A stretch of 64,000 nucleotides of DNA, from positions 25,734-89,733 of the forward strand of contig JAFSSE010000005.1 in the NCBI GenBank assembly GCA_017445755.1, given 5' to 3'. Origin of the DNA: Bacteroidales bacterium. Lineage in GTDB: Bacteria > Bacteroidota > Bacteroidia > Bacteroidales > UBA932. Below, in pieces: positions 1 through 8,355 of the stretch. Position 1 is the first letter of the stretch. Every line of letters begins with the position of its first letter. The notes under the pieces were generated by a model. The model searched no databases. It was not told the DNA's origin and was given only the letters and a program-made list of their open reading frames with translations. The translations under genes were made by a program, and so were the position numbers.

Positions 1-1
1 C

Positions 2-337
2 ATGGAACTTCGCGGAACCGGTATCGAGTGCTGCAGCATCCTTCCCGGGGACGTCGCAACCGGCTTTACCGCTGCGCGTAAGCTGACCGGATACGCAAAG
101 AGTGAGGATAATCCATACAAGGGAAAAATGGAAAAGAACCTCGCCAAAATTGAAAAGGATGAGACGGGCGGAATGTCCCCCGACGTAATCGGGCGGGCCA
201 TCCTACGTCAGTTGAAGAAAAAGCATATGAGCGTCCGGGTAATTCCTCGGATCGACTACAAGGCGGTCGGTCTGCTTGTTAGAATCCTCCCGGAGGGGGC
301 GAAACTGCGGCTTCTGAGAGCCCTTTACAACGGCTGA
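2..337 (+). CDS. short-chain dehydrogenase/reductase, C-terminal part (5' end outside window)
   Basis: The open frame runs in from the left edge, so only about the last 111 residues are visible. The segment S-I-L-P-G-D-V-A-T-G-F matches the conserved PG stretch after the catalytic YxxxK of classical SDR enzymes, where the nicotinamide ribose binds. A basic, helical C-terminus follows, as in SDRs acting on lipids or sterol-like substrates. The Rossmann glycine motif and catalytic residues would lie upstream of base 1, so substrate and cofactor cannot be named. Its TGA (335-337) directly abuts the stop of the convergent dipeptidase gene at 338, leaving no room for a terminator. Confidence 0.8.
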   Translation: MELRGTGIECCSILPGDVATGFTAARKLTGYAKSEDNPYKGKMEKNLAKIEKDETGGMSPDVIGRAILRQLKKKHMSVRVIPRIDYKAVGLLVRILPEGAKLRLLRALYNG

Positions 338-1801
338 TTAACGCCTCGCGACGGCGAGGGCAGCATCCAGTACCCGGAAAAAGTTTCCGGACCAGAGTTT
401 CTCCAGGTCTGAATCCGAATAACCGCGTTCCAGAAGGCCGACGGTTATATTCAGCATGTCGTTGCACCCGAAAACACCGTAGTATCCTCCGCCGCCGTCC
501 ATATCCACGCCAATACCGACGTGGTCGATTCCGGCCACCTTTACAGCATGGTCTATATGGTCGAGATAGACGTCAAGGTCCGCTTCGTCCAGCTTTCTCG
601 CCTGGAAATTCCAGACGGCATAGATCTGAATCACGCCGCCATTATCCCGAAGGGCGCGCAGCTGGTCGTCGGTGATGCTGCGGTCATGGTCGAAAAGGGC
701 CTTGCAGCCGGAATGGGAGCAGATAATCGGGGCCTTGCTGTACTTGATGCAGTCCCAGAAAGTACCGCTCGAGGTATGGGAACAGTCCACCAGTATTCCG
801 CAGCGGTTCATCTCCCTGACAACCTTCTTTCCGAAGGCGGTCAGTCCGAGAGTCGTATCGGCCGAATGGGAAGAGGTGTGGCAGATAAGATTGTCAAAAG
901 TGTGGCTGAGGGTTATGTATCTTACCCCCATATCCGCATACCGGCGGACATTGCGTATATCCTTCCCGATTCCGAAGCCGTTCTCAATTCCTATGAAAAA
1001 GCATTTCTTCCCGGCTTTCTTTGCGGAAACAGCTTCTTCTGAGGTGGTTACGAGGACACAATTGTCCGAATTCGCCTCAACGTCCGCATGGATTCTCTCT
1101 ATCTGGGAGGTGCAGTACGAAACCGCCGACTCTTCGTCCGGGAAGTCTTTCTGCCCGAGATAGGAAATCAGGAAGGTTCCGTCCAGCATCCCCTCCTGCA
1201 TCTTTGCAAGATTGACCTGATTATCCGCTCGGCGGCCAAGCCGGTAACCGTCCTCATACACATCCGGAAGGTCCGCATGGGTATCCAGCGTAAAAATCCG
1301 GCCATGGATTTCCTTGGCCCGGCGATACAGGGCAGCGCGTTCGACGAGCTCCCCGACGGTCCCGATCCTCGAAGGCATGCGGAACATTCCCCGGTCAATT
1401 TCCTCTGTCAGGGAATTGGACCCGAGAACGGGGACATTGCGATCCGAGGCGACCTTGTAAAGAAGAACCGAAAAAGGATTGTCTTCCCGGACAAAACCGT
1501 CTCCAAGGATGATTCCGTCGAGGGAGAAAACAGTGCTGCGAAGAGTCTTAACGCTGCTTTCCACTGGAATAACGACAGGTGCACCCCCGGCTTTTACAAC
1601 GGCTTCCGCCTCATACGGGGCCAGGATACCAATTACCGGGCGGATAGAAAGGGTCGTCGCCGCGTCGGCCTCATCAAAGATGGCCTTCACCTTCTCAGGA
1701 TACCGGATCTGCTGGGCATAAGCGGCCGGGGAAACCGAAAGGGCGGCAAGGATTGCAGCAGCTGCAGCGAATACGAAGAAAGATTTACGGATTTGCTTCA
1801 T
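338..1801 (-). CDS. secreted membrane-dipeptidase family (peptidase M19) protein with N-terminal C26-like segment
   Basis: I place the start at the ATG at 1801 (487 aa), which begins a clear signal peptide (M-K-Q-I-R-K, then an Ala-rich core ending A-A-Y-A); the longer frame to 1837 adds 12 unlikely residues. The C-terminal ~320 residues are an M19 zinc dipeptidase: metal ligands appear as T-H-A-D-L-P, G-I-E-N-G, D-C-S-H-T and I-C-S-H-S-G, with G-V-D-M-D-G near the end. M19 enzymes cleave dipeptides, including D-amino-acid ones. Residues ~50-135 resemble the start of a C26/glutamine-amidotransferase fold (A-G-G-A-P-V-V-I-P, then L-D-G-I-I-L-G) but lack the catalytic Cys-Gly nucleophile motif, so this part looks non-catalytic. 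The start overlaps the upstream DUF4249 gene by 17 bp; last gene of a leftward operon. Confidence 0.87.
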   Translation of the reverse strand: MKQIRKSFFVFAAAAAILAALSVSPAAYAQQIRYPEKVKAIFDEADAATTLSIRPVIGILAPYEAEAVVKAGGAPVVIPVESSVKTLRSTVFSLDGIILGDGFVREDNPFSVLLYKVASDRNVPVLGSNSLTEEIDRGMFRMPSRIGTVGELVERAALYRRAKEIHGRIFTLDTHADLPDVYEDGYRLGRRADNQVNLAKMQEGMLDGTFLISYLGQKDFPDEESAVSYCTSQIERIHADVEANSDNCVLVTTSEEAVSAKKAGKKCFFIGIENGFGIGKDIRNVRRYADMGVRYITLSHTFDNLICHTSSHSADTTLGLTAFGKKVVREMNRCGILVDCSHTSSGTFWDCIKYSKAPIICSHSGCKALFDHDRSITDDQLRALRDNGGVIQIYAVWNFQARKLDEADLDVYLDHIDHAVKVAGIDHVGIGVDMDGGGGYYGVFGCNDMLNITVGLLERGYSDSDLEKLWSGNFFRVLDAALAVARR

Positions 1802-2819
1802 AATAACGAAGATCTTGTTCCCAGGAGGGCATTTCAATACTGTAACAGGCGGAAGATTCCACGGAAACGAAACCTATCCCTCCCTCGACATTGGAAGGCA
1901 GGGATATGGGTTCGGAGATGAAATTGACATCCGTTCCGACAGTATCAAAATTACAGAGGGAAATAAGGTAACGGTACTCGAGGAAGGACATGGAGTTGAC
2001 CCGGATATTCACGGTCGGATTGCAAACTATCCGCTCAGCGGCATAATCGAAATCACTGACAAAACCAAGGTTGTCGCTACGGAGCTTAAGGGTGTAAGTT
2101 TCATTCCTGAACCTCTCGTCCGTAAAGATATTGAACTGATTCTCAATCATGAAAAGGGATGACAGAAGCGACATTATATCCTCGTCGTCTTCGACTTCCT
2201 TCATCCAGCCGTCCGAAATAACCGGCTCATCGGAATTGTAAACCGAGACATAATGGGTATCGCTCTTTGTTATCTTCGGGACCGGGTCGTCCTTGTAATA
2301 GTTCTCGACAGTAACGTCCTTATCCATTGAAATCCTGTAGAATGAGTCCTCCGAAGAAGCGTCTTCAATCTGGACATAATACCGGTACTCAAAATTCAAC
2401 TCTTCCTCTCCCTGCTGGACCTTTTCATATTTCACGGAAAGGATGGAAGGGGCGGGAGGCACGGTTACTTCCGCTCTGGCATGGAAGCTTCCCTTGGTCG
2501 CCTCTATCCGGACCCGGTCACCGGGATTGAAATCCGCCTTGAAAATGTACTCGGAATTGGAATAAATCTCCTCCATCTCGACCCACTCGGCAGTTGCGGC
2601 AAGGGCATCGTTGACAAAGACCTTTACGACGGCCTCATTTAGGGGCTCAACACGGTCCAGGCGGCTTAAATTCAGGAAAACCCGGTGGAGAGTGTCTCCC
2701 GCATGAAGCTGCGCATTCATGACCGGGACCGGAGTATCATCTCCGATCTTGATGATCTCCTCCGTCAAACATGATACGGAGAGGAAGAGCGAAATTAGAA
2801 TAGCAAACTTTTTCATCAT
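1785..2819 (-). CDS. DUF4249-type lipoprotein, TonB-receptor partner
   Basis: 344 residues. The N-terminus is a lipoprotein signal (M-M-K-K-F-A-I-L-I-S-L-F-L-S-V-S-C), so the mature protein should be lipid-anchored at Cys17, probably on the outer membrane. The body is beta-rich with an early G-D-T-L-H-R-V stretch and resembles the DUF4249 family of Bacteroidetes, which is normally encoded directly after a TonB-dependent receptor. That is the case here: the receptor stop is 2 bp upstream. By analogy with SusD-like partners it may help capture or gate the ligand, but no substrate is known for the family and none can be read here. Its 3' end overlaps the dipeptidase start. Confidence 0.78.
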   Translation of the reverse strand: MMKKFAILISLFLSVSCLTEEIIKIGDDTPVPVMNAQLHAGDTLHRVFLNLSRLDRVEPLNEAVVKVFVNDALAATAEWVEMEEIYSNSEYIFKADFNPGDRVRIEATKGSFHARAEVTVPPAPSILSVKYEKVQQGEEELNFEYRYYVQIEDASSEDSFYRISMDKDVTVENYYKDDPVPKITKSDTHYVSVYNSDEPVISDGWMKEVEDDEDIMSLLSSLFMIENQFNIFTDERFRNETYTLKLRSDNLGFVSDFDYAAERIVCNPTVNIRVNSMSFLEYRYLISLCNFDTVGTDVNFISEPISLPSNVEGGIGFVSVESSACYSIEMPSWEQDLRYYEANP

Positions 2820-2821
2820 GA

Positions 2822-5254
2822 TCAGAAATTAAGTGTATACCCGACAGACGGCAGTATCGGAAGAATTGTTATCTTTTGCATGCGGATCACGGTTTCCCCC
2901 GTTTCATTCAAAGTGTCATAGCCGACAAAGACGAAATTGGGATTCTTCCGGTTGTAAACATTATAGACGGAAAGATTCCAGACGCCCTCGCTGCGGCGAT
3001 GCTTCCGGTGGAGGTTTACTCCGACATTCAGGCGGTGGCTGGAAGGAAGGCGGTAATTGTTACGCCTCTGAACGAAATCCGCGGAATAGACGGATCCGTC
3101 AGGAGAAACCACTGTTGTCTGCCTTACCGGCAGGGTGGTCGTTCCGCCGCTGGAATAGGACCAGGTGGCGTTCACATCGACCACCTTGGAAATCTCATAA
3201 TTGAGGCAGATATTGAAGTTATGCCTGCGGTCATATTTGTAAGGGAACCACTCCCCGAGGTTTATGCTGCCGTCCGGGAACTGCCTCTCTGACTTGGCGA
3301 GCGTATAGGCCAGCCAGCCGGTTGCCTTTCCGGCTGTCTTCTGGATAAAGAATTCGAGTCCCATGGCCCTGCCGCGGCCCATCTCGACCTTGTCCTCCCA
3401 TCCGCCTGAGGAGGCGAAAACTATGGTCCCGTCCTTATACTCGAGGATATTGTTCATCATCTTGTAATAACCCTCGATGCTGAATTCCCAGCCCTTGATA
3501 TGGTCATAATAGACCCCGGCGGAGAACTGGTCCGAGGTAACCGGCTTAATCTTATCGGTTATCGGGACCCAAAGGTCCACCGGAAGGGAAATCTGGGCGG
3601 AACTCAGGAGGTGGACATACTGCGCCATCCTCGCGTATCCGGTCTTGAATGAAAGCCCTGAATCCAGGGAGTATTTAGCCGAAACACGGGGCTGGAAGCT
3701 GAAATAGGTATGCCCGTTTGTAGTAAAGAGGGAAATGTGGGCCCCAGGATTCAGCGTCAGATGGGTTCCGATTGAGAAATCATCCTCCGCATAAAGGGAA
3801 ATGTCTTCCCCGTCATACTGGTTCGACCCGCCGAAATTGAAGTCCTGGTTCTGCTCAACTCCCCCGTACTCAAGCGTTGCGGAGACATAGGCGAGGTTTT
3901 CCGGAATGAAAGTATGGTGGATATACTCGGCGCCGAACTTTATGAGATGGGTCGGAACCGGTACATAATCGAAATCCAGCTTGGCGCTCCAGTCACGGAT
4001 ACCGGAGCGGTAGTTGATATCATATGAATTGCTCTGCTTGAGTCCTTCATGAAGGGTCTCATCGAAGGTTTTTGATTCCATCCCCATTCGGTAACGGTTA
4101 TAGGCAAGCGTAGTATTGGCAAAGAGTTTCTGGGAGAAAATATGGTTCCAGCGAAGAGAGACGACGTCGTTTCCCCAGGAAATGCCAAGGTCGGTCCGGT
4201 CCGTATAGTGGTATTCAGGGAGAGGATTCCCCTCCGAGTCCTCATAATGGTATGTACCCGCATCATCCTCTTTAACAAGCAACTTGTCCCTGCCGCTGTA
4301 TGCTGCGAGGAAAAAGCGGTCGGAATCGCTGAGCCGGTATGAAAGCTTCCCGTTCAGGTCATAGAAGAAATAGTTCGCATAGACGTCCTCGTTCTTAAGG
4401 GCTAGGCGGATAACCGGGTCCCAGATGGCTGTATGCATACCCCTTCCGCTGAAAGAGTAGCTGAGCTTATCCTTCAGGATCGGCCCCTCGATATGGAATT
4501 TATCACTTACAACGCCAAGGGAAACGTTTCCGTGGGTCTCTTTCATGTTCCCGTCGTTGGTCCGGATATCCACGATACTGGAGACCCTGCCGCCATAGCG
4601 TGCCGGGAAAGAGCCCTTGTAAAGGGTAACCTTCTTGACCGCCTCGGTCTGGAAGATGGAGAAGAGACCGAGCATGTGGTCCACATTGTAAATCGGCACC
4701 CCGTCGAGGAGAACAAGGTTCTCGTCAGGCCCGCCGCCGCGGACGTAAAGTCCTGTGAATCCTTCGTTTCCGCCCTGGACACCCGGCATCATCTGGATGG
4801 CTTTCAGAACATCCGCCTCACCGAGGACGACAGGGGTGTTCTTTATCTGGGCCAGAGGCACCTCGATGGCGCCGAGGTAGGTTGACTGGATACCGGCATC
4901 CTTCTGGGCCACGACCATGGCCTCTTTCAGGACCTCGGAAGGAGTGAGGGCCACATTTATCACAGTATCCTTCTGAAGATCGAAGGAGTGGACAATATCC
5001 TGGTAACCGACATAGCTGTACTGCAAGCTGACCGGACCCTTTGGGAGCGTCAGGGTATAATAGCCGTAAACATTGGTGACGGCACCGGTCCTGACCTTGG
5101 CGTCAGATTGCAGCAATACCCCGGCCCCGATCAGGGTCTCCCCCGACTGGACATCGTTTATATAGCCGCTTACAGTTACCGTTTTCCTGCTTTGCGCCGA
5201 AGCTCCCTGTAAAAGGACAACGAGCAGAATAAACAAGAGTATCTTTTTTTTCAT
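2822..5254 (-). CDS. TonB-dependent outer-membrane receptor with carboxypeptidase-like N-terminal domain
   Basis: 810 residues. Signal peptide residues 1-20 ends G-A-S-A-Q. Residues ~27-110 form a carboxypeptidase-D regulatory-like beta-sandwich (V-S-G-Y-I-N-D, Y-G-Y-Y-T-L, Y-V-G-Y-Q-D). A TonB plug follows with the hallmark Y-V-R-G-G-G-P-D-E-N and L-L-D-G-V-P-I-Y, and Y-K-G-S-F-P-A-R-Y-G-G-R. The remainder is a beta-barrel ending in a C-terminal aromatic (Y-T-L-N-F). It lacks the long SusC-specific extension and has no SusD neighbour; the partner is the DUF4249 lipoprotein. Imports an unknown ligand using TonB/ExbBD energy. The gene lies between a PAP2 phosphatase (6 bp upstream) and the DUF4249 gene. 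Confidence 0.92.
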   Translation of the reverse strand: MKKKILLFILLVVLLQGASAQSRKTVTVSGYINDVQSGETLIGAGVLLQSDAKVRTGAVTNVYGYYTLTLPKGPVSLQYSYVGYQDIVHSFDLQKDTVINVALTPSEVLKEAMVVAQKDAGIQSTYLGAIEVPLAQIKNTPVVLGEADVLKAIQMMPGVQGGNEGFTGLYVRGGGPDENLVLLDGVPIYNVDHMLGLFSIFQTEAVKKVTLYKGSFPARYGGRVSSIVDIRTNDGNMKETHGNVSLGVVSDKFHIEGPILKDKLSYSFSGRGMHTAIWDPVIRLALKNEDVYANYFFYDLNGKLSYRLSDSDRFFLAAYSGRDKLLVKEDDAGTYHYEDSEGNPLPEYHYTDRTDLGISWGNDVVSLRWNHIFSQKLFANTTLAYNRYRMGMESKTFDETLHEGLKQSNSYDINYRSGIRDWSAKLDFDYVPVPTHLIKFGAEYIHHTFIPENLAYVSATLEYGGVEQNQDFNFGGSNQYDGEDISLYAEDDFSIGTHLTLNPGAHISLFTTNGHTYFSFQPRVSAKYSLDSGLSFKTGYARMAQYVHLLSSAQISLPVDLWVPITDKIKPVTSDQFSAGVYYDHIKGWEFSIEGYYKMMNNILEYKDGTIVFASSGGWEDKVEMGRGRAMGLEFFIQKTAGKATGWLAYTLAKSERQFPDGSINLGEWFPYKYDRRHNFNICLNYEISKVVDVNATWSYSSGGTTTLPVRQTTVVSPDGSVYSADFVQRRNNYRLPSSHRLNVGVNLHRKHRRSEGVWNLSVYNVYNRKNPNFVFVGYDTLNETGETVIRMQKITILPILPSVGYTLNF

Positions 5255-5260
5255 ATAGTT

Positions 5261-5992
5261 CTAAAACATCAAGGATAATGCCATTCCATAGCCGTAATTC
5301 CGCTCCTCACCGGCCGGAAAAACGGCCGGCTGGAGAGAAACATTCCCGATTCCGAGGAGTTTCCTTTCAAGGGGCAGCAGCCAGTGGGCGGCATTTGCAC
5401 TGAGGATACCTACAGCAGCGCCGCCGAGTACGTCATTGGACCAGTGGCGGTTATTGTAAATCCGAAGGGCCGCGACTCCAAGGGCGATGGCATAGGCCCC
5501 GGCCCCGTACCAGGGGCCATATTCCAGGCGTATGAGTTCAGCCCCCATCATCGCTGTCGCCGTATGGCCGGAAGGAAAGGCATTCCGGGTCGTCCCGTCG
5601 GGACGCATGGAACAGACCGTATATTTCACGATATTGACCGTCGCCGCTACCAGAACGGATGAGGTAACAAGAACTGCAAGGCGCTCAGAATGAGTATGTT
5701 CCCCTTCCGCGACAAAGCCGAGTCCGATATAGGCGGCCGCGGGGAGAAACTGCAGATAATCGTCGGCATGGATATAGCACTCGTCTCGCAGATCTTCCGC
5801 CCAGGCCCTTACGGGCTGGTTTACATTAAGGTCATACCATCCGTTCGACACTCCCCAGGCCCCGATTCCGATAAGTGCCGCGGGCAGGATGAGCTTATCC
5901 GGGCTGAAGGACTCGTCCGGATTGGATGGCTGCGCCTTCATCAAGGGCGATATGGTCAGCAGAAAAGCGCAAAATGCCGGAAGAATCCTCAT
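5261..5992 (-). CDS. PAP2-superfamily membrane phosphatase
   Basis: The ATG at 5992 overlaps the preceding stop (TGATG) and gives 243 aa; a GTG one codon earlier is possible. All three acid-phosphatase signatures are visible: K-x6-R-P (K-Y-T-V-C-S-M-R-P), P-S-G-H (F-P-S-G-H-T-A), and R-x5-H-x3-D (R-I-Y-N-N-R-H-W-S-N-D). The N-terminus is a signal peptide or first membrane segment, with hydrophobic helices around the motifs. Family members dephosphorylate lipid phosphates such as undecaprenyl-PP or phosphatidate on the periplasmic side; the exact substrate is not readable. Position in an operon with a TonB receptor does not fix its role. Confidence 0.88.
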   Translation of the reverse strand: MRILPAFCAFLLTISPLMKAQPSNPDESFSPDKLILPAALIGIGAWGVSNGWYDLNVNQPVRAWAEDLRDECYIHADDYLQFLPAAAYIGLGFVAEGEHTHSERLAVLVTSSVLVAATVNIVKYTVCSMRPDGTTRNAFPSGHTATAMMGAELIRLEYGPWYGAGAYAIALGVAALRIYNNRHWSNDVLGGAAVGILSANAAHWLLPLERKLLGIGNVSLQPAVFPAGEERNYGYGMALSLMF

Positions 5993-6861
5993 CACTTCTT
6001 GATTTTCATCTTTTTATGGTCAGCGTAGGAGCCAAAAACGATGAAGACCTCATCCTGGGGCACAATCTGGAATTTTACACGGGTCCCCTTCTTTTTAATA
6101 TTGTAAGAGACAGGGGTAATATCCCCGGTATCCGGGTTCCAAAGCATCGGCCGACGTCCCCGTACGCGGAATTTCACCCGAATCCGGCCCGAGCGGTCCG
6201 TAGGATTCGAAATGCTGTATATTTCCGCATCGGGAAGGTGGCGGTGGGAAAAGACGAGACCGTCCGTCCTCGTCTTTTCATCCTTAAGGACATTTGCGGC
6301 CTTCAGAAGGGATAGAATCGTCTTTCCTGACATGACATTGCCCCCCGTCCAGACGCGTTCCACCGTACGGCGGAAAACGAGGGAATCCTCCCTGTTCACG
6401 CAGGCGGTCGGCTTAACTCCGCCGATAATCGCGCCGGAATCGGCAAGAGACGCAATCTTGTTCAGAACTTCGAGGGAAAGGGTTTCATCAAGGAGCATCA
6501 GTACCCGGGCGTTCCGGCCGTTATCGGTATAAAGTCGCGTTCCGCGGGCGCTGAGGGAGTTCAGAAGCTCGTCACTCGAAATAAAACTCGCGTCATATCC
6601 ATATGGGATTTCCGGGACAACGACATCTTCCTCCGGGACATCTCCGGCATAAAGCAGCACATCCGCCACCTGAATGCCCTGGGAGAGCAGCCAGGCGCTT
6701 CTTCCGCCCGGGAGCGAATCCGGGACCTCACGGAATCCTTCCGAAAGGGCTTCCTCCGTCCGCTGCGATGAGGCGACATCCACAAAGTCATAACGGTTCC
6801 CGCCGCATGAGGTGAGAATCAGGGCGGTAAGTACCGGAAGATATACTTTTCTCATTTTCAT
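5992..6861 (-). CDS. stand-alone lipoprotein resembling the C-terminal domains of GH106 rhamnosidases (no catalytic barrel)
   Basis: I start at the ATG at 6861 (289 aa); the ATG at 6855 is also possible. A lipoprotein signal ends L-I-L-T-S-C-G-G. Residues ~80-200 resemble the glutamine-amidotransferase-like segment of GH106 proteins (Y-D-A-S-F-I-S-S-D-E-L-L, V-L-M-L-L-D-E-T-L-S-L-E-V-L, G-A-I-I-G-G-V-K-P), followed by the typical end (H-R-H-L-P-D-A-E-I-Y-S-I-S-N-P, R-P-M-L-W-N-P-D-T-G, V-F-I-V-F-G). GH106 enzymes are usually several times longer and carry the catalytic (beta/alpha)8 barrel first; here it is absent, yet the reading frame is intact with its own signal. Either a domesticated fragment with a binding or structural role, or a relic. 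The assignment is from remembered family features. First gene of the leftward operon. Confidence 0.6.
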   Translation of the reverse strand: MKMRKVYLPVLTALILTSCGGNRYDFVDVASSQRTEEALSEGFREVPDSLPGGRSAWLLSQGIQVADVLLYAGDVPEEDVVVPEIPYGYDASFISSDELLNSLSARGTRLYTDNGRNARVLMLLDETLSLEVLNKIASLADSGAIIGGVKPTACVNREDSLVFRRTVERVWTGGNVMSGKTILSLLKAANVLKDEKTRTDGLVFSHRHLPDAEIYSISNPTDRSGRIRVKFRVRGRRPMLWNPDTGDITPVSYNIKKKGTRVKFQIVPQDEVFIVFGSYADHKKMKIKK

Positions 6862-6881
6862 CCCTTTTTCATTATAAAGTT

Positions 6882-6889
6882 CAAATTTA
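6882..6889 (-). promoter_or_regulatory. candidate Bacteroidetes -7 element for the GH106-like/PAP2/TonB operon
   Basis: The minus strand reads TAAATTTG here, matching TAnnTTTG, about 20 nt before the ATG at 6861. No convincing -33 TTTG was found. It is divergent from the gpmA promoter. Confidence 0.5.
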
Positions 6890-6896
6890 AGAAATC

Positions 6897-6929
6897 CTTG
6901 CAATAATTGCATAAAAAAACGTAATTTTG
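6897..6929 (+). promoter_or_regulatory. candidate promoter of gpmA
   Basis: CTTG at 6897-6900 (-33-like), 21-nt spacer, then TAATTTTG at 6922-6929 (-7). The start codon is 31 nt downstream. Confidence 0.65.
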
Positions 6930-6960
6930 CACCTGCAAATCAATAAATGAAACAAAAATC

Positions 6961-7710
6961 ATGAAAAGAATCGTACTCGTTAGACATGGCGAAAGCGCAT
7001 GGAATCTTGAAAACCGTTTTACCGGCTGGACCGATGTTGACCTGACCCCTAAGGGCGAAAATGAAGCCAAAGAGGCCGGAAAGCTCATGAAGGCGGAGGG
7101 CTTCACCTTCTCGAAGGCATATACCTCCTACCTCAAGAGGGCCGTCAAGACTCTGAACAACATCCTCGACAATATGGACCTCGACTGGATTCCGGTTGAG
7201 AAGAGCTGGCGCCTCAACGAGAAGCATTACGGCAACCTCCAGGGACTCAACAAGGCCGAGACCGCCGAGAAATACGGAGACGCCCAGGTAAAGATCTGGC
7301 GCCGCAGCTATGACGTCGCCCCCCTCCCGCTCGGAGAGGATGATCCCCGTAACCCGAAATACGATCCCCGCTACGCCGGCGTCGCCGACAGCGACCTTCC
7401 GCGCACCGAATCCCTCAAGGACGCCATCGCCCGTGCCGTCCCATACTGGAAGGAAGTCATCTTCCCCCAGCTTGCCACCGAGGACTCCCTCATCGTAGTC
7501 GCCCATGGCAACTCCCTCCGCGGCATCATCAAGTACCTTAAGGGCATCTCCGACGAGGATATCATCTCCCTGAACCTTCCGACCGCCGTCCCGTACGTCT
7601 TCGAATTCGACGATGAGGGCCGTCTCGTAAAGGATTACTTCCTCGGGGACCAGGAGGCGATTGCCGCCAAGATGAATGCTGTCGCAGCCCAGGGAACGGC
7701 GAAAAAGTAG
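6961..7710 (+). CDS. gpmA: 2,3-bisphosphoglycerate-dependent phosphoglycerate mutase
   Basis: 249 residues, the usual length of GpmA. It interconverts 3- and 2-phosphoglycerate in glycolysis and gluconeogenesis through a phosphohistidine. Visible signatures: L-V-R-H-G-E-S near the start (catalytic His), [20 protein letters not shown], and the second histidine in V-A-H-G-N-S-L-R-G. The C-terminal extension of the co-factor-dependent type is present, separating it from shorter acid phosphatases of the same superfamily. A promoter lies 31 nt upstream, divergent from the GH106-like operon. An NlpC/P60 gene follows 10 bp downstream and is probably co-transcribed. Confidence 0.97.
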   Translation: MKRIVLVRHGESAWNLENRFTGWTDVDLTPKGENEAKEAGKLMKAEGFTFSKAYTSYLKRAVKTLNNILDNMDLDWIPVEKSWRLNEKHYGNLQGLNKAETAEKYGDAQVKIWRRSYDVAPLPLGEDDPRNPKYDPRYAGVADSDLPRTESLKDAIARAVPYWKEVIFPQLATEDSLIVVAHGNSLRGIIKYLKGISDEDIISLNLPTAVPYVFEFDDEGRLVKDYFLGDQEAIAAKMNAVAAQGTAKK

Positions 7711-7720
7711 CACCATCAGA

Positions 7721-8230
7721 ATGAAGCCGGGGGAAATCCTCATCGCAGCCCTTGCCGCGCTGCTCTTTGCGGGAATTCCCGCTTTGAGCGCACAGGAAAG
7801 GGATTCTACAGCGGTCCTTGCGGATTCGCTCATCAACTATGCGATGAAGTACAAGGGAACCCCGTACCGGCTCGGGGCTGTCGGTCCCAGGGAATTCGAC
7901 TGTTCCAGCTTTGTCCGCCACGTCTATGCAGGCATAGGGATTGAAATTCCCAGGTACACATGGACCCAGATAAAGGCCGGGCGCGAAGTGAGCCGGATTC
8001 ATGACCTCCAGAAGGGTGACCTGGTATTTTTCGGGAAAAAGAGAGGCGTCCGGGATATAGGTCACATCGGCATCGTCGTCGAGATGGATCCTGTCCACAG
8101 CGACTTCCTCTTCATCCACTGCGGCACCTCCAGCGGCGTTGAACTGCGCCACTACTCCTATCCCTACTTCCTCATGCGTTACATCACCGCCCGCCGCATC
8201 CTCCCCGACATTCCTATCGATGAATATTAG
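7721..8230 (+). CDS. secreted NlpC/P60 cell-wall hydrolase
   Basis: The ATG at 7721 gives 169 aa with a signal peptide ending A-L-S-A-Q; an upstream in-frame ATG at 7676 lies inside gpmA and would bury the signal. The body is one NlpC/P60 papain-like domain: Y-R-L-G-A, the catalytic Cys in F-D-C-S-S-F-V, the His in I-G-H-I-G-I-V, and I-H-C-G-T-S-S-G-V supplying the third polar position. Such proteins cut D-gamma-glutamyl-meso-DAP bonds in murein peptides in the periplasm. There is no separate SH3 or LysM wall-binding domain, as in small spr-like members. It follows gpmA by 10 bp. Confidence 0.93.
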   Translation: MKPGEILIAALAALLFAGIPALSAQERDSTAVLADSLINYAMKYKGTPYRLGAVGPREFDCSSFVRHVYAGIGIEIPRYTWTQIKAGREVSRIHDLQKGDLVFFGKKRGVRDIGHIGIVVEMDPVHSDFLFIHCGTSSGVELRHYSYPYFLMRYITARRILPDIPIDEY

Positions 8231-8235
8231 TACGC

Positions 8236-8337
8236 GGTACTGAACGTACACGTTTTTGACCTTTTTTGTGCACGGCGAGTACCACAAGGTACTGAACGTA
8301 CACGTTCTGAGCCAAAAACGTGTACAGCGAGTACCAC
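8236..8337. repeat. two tandem imperfect ~50-bp hairpin repeats
   Basis: Copies at about 8236-8285 and 8288-8337 both start GGTACTGAACGTACACGTT and both end GCGAGTACCAC. Within each copy the ends are inverted relative to each other (GGTACT...AGTACC, GTACAC...GTGTAC or GTGCAC), so each can fold back. The loops differ while the stems are kept, as expected of a transcribed or repeatedly copied hairpin unit just after a stop codon. Confidence 0.8.
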
Positions 8338-8355
8338 GGGGCCGTTTTTTCGCAA

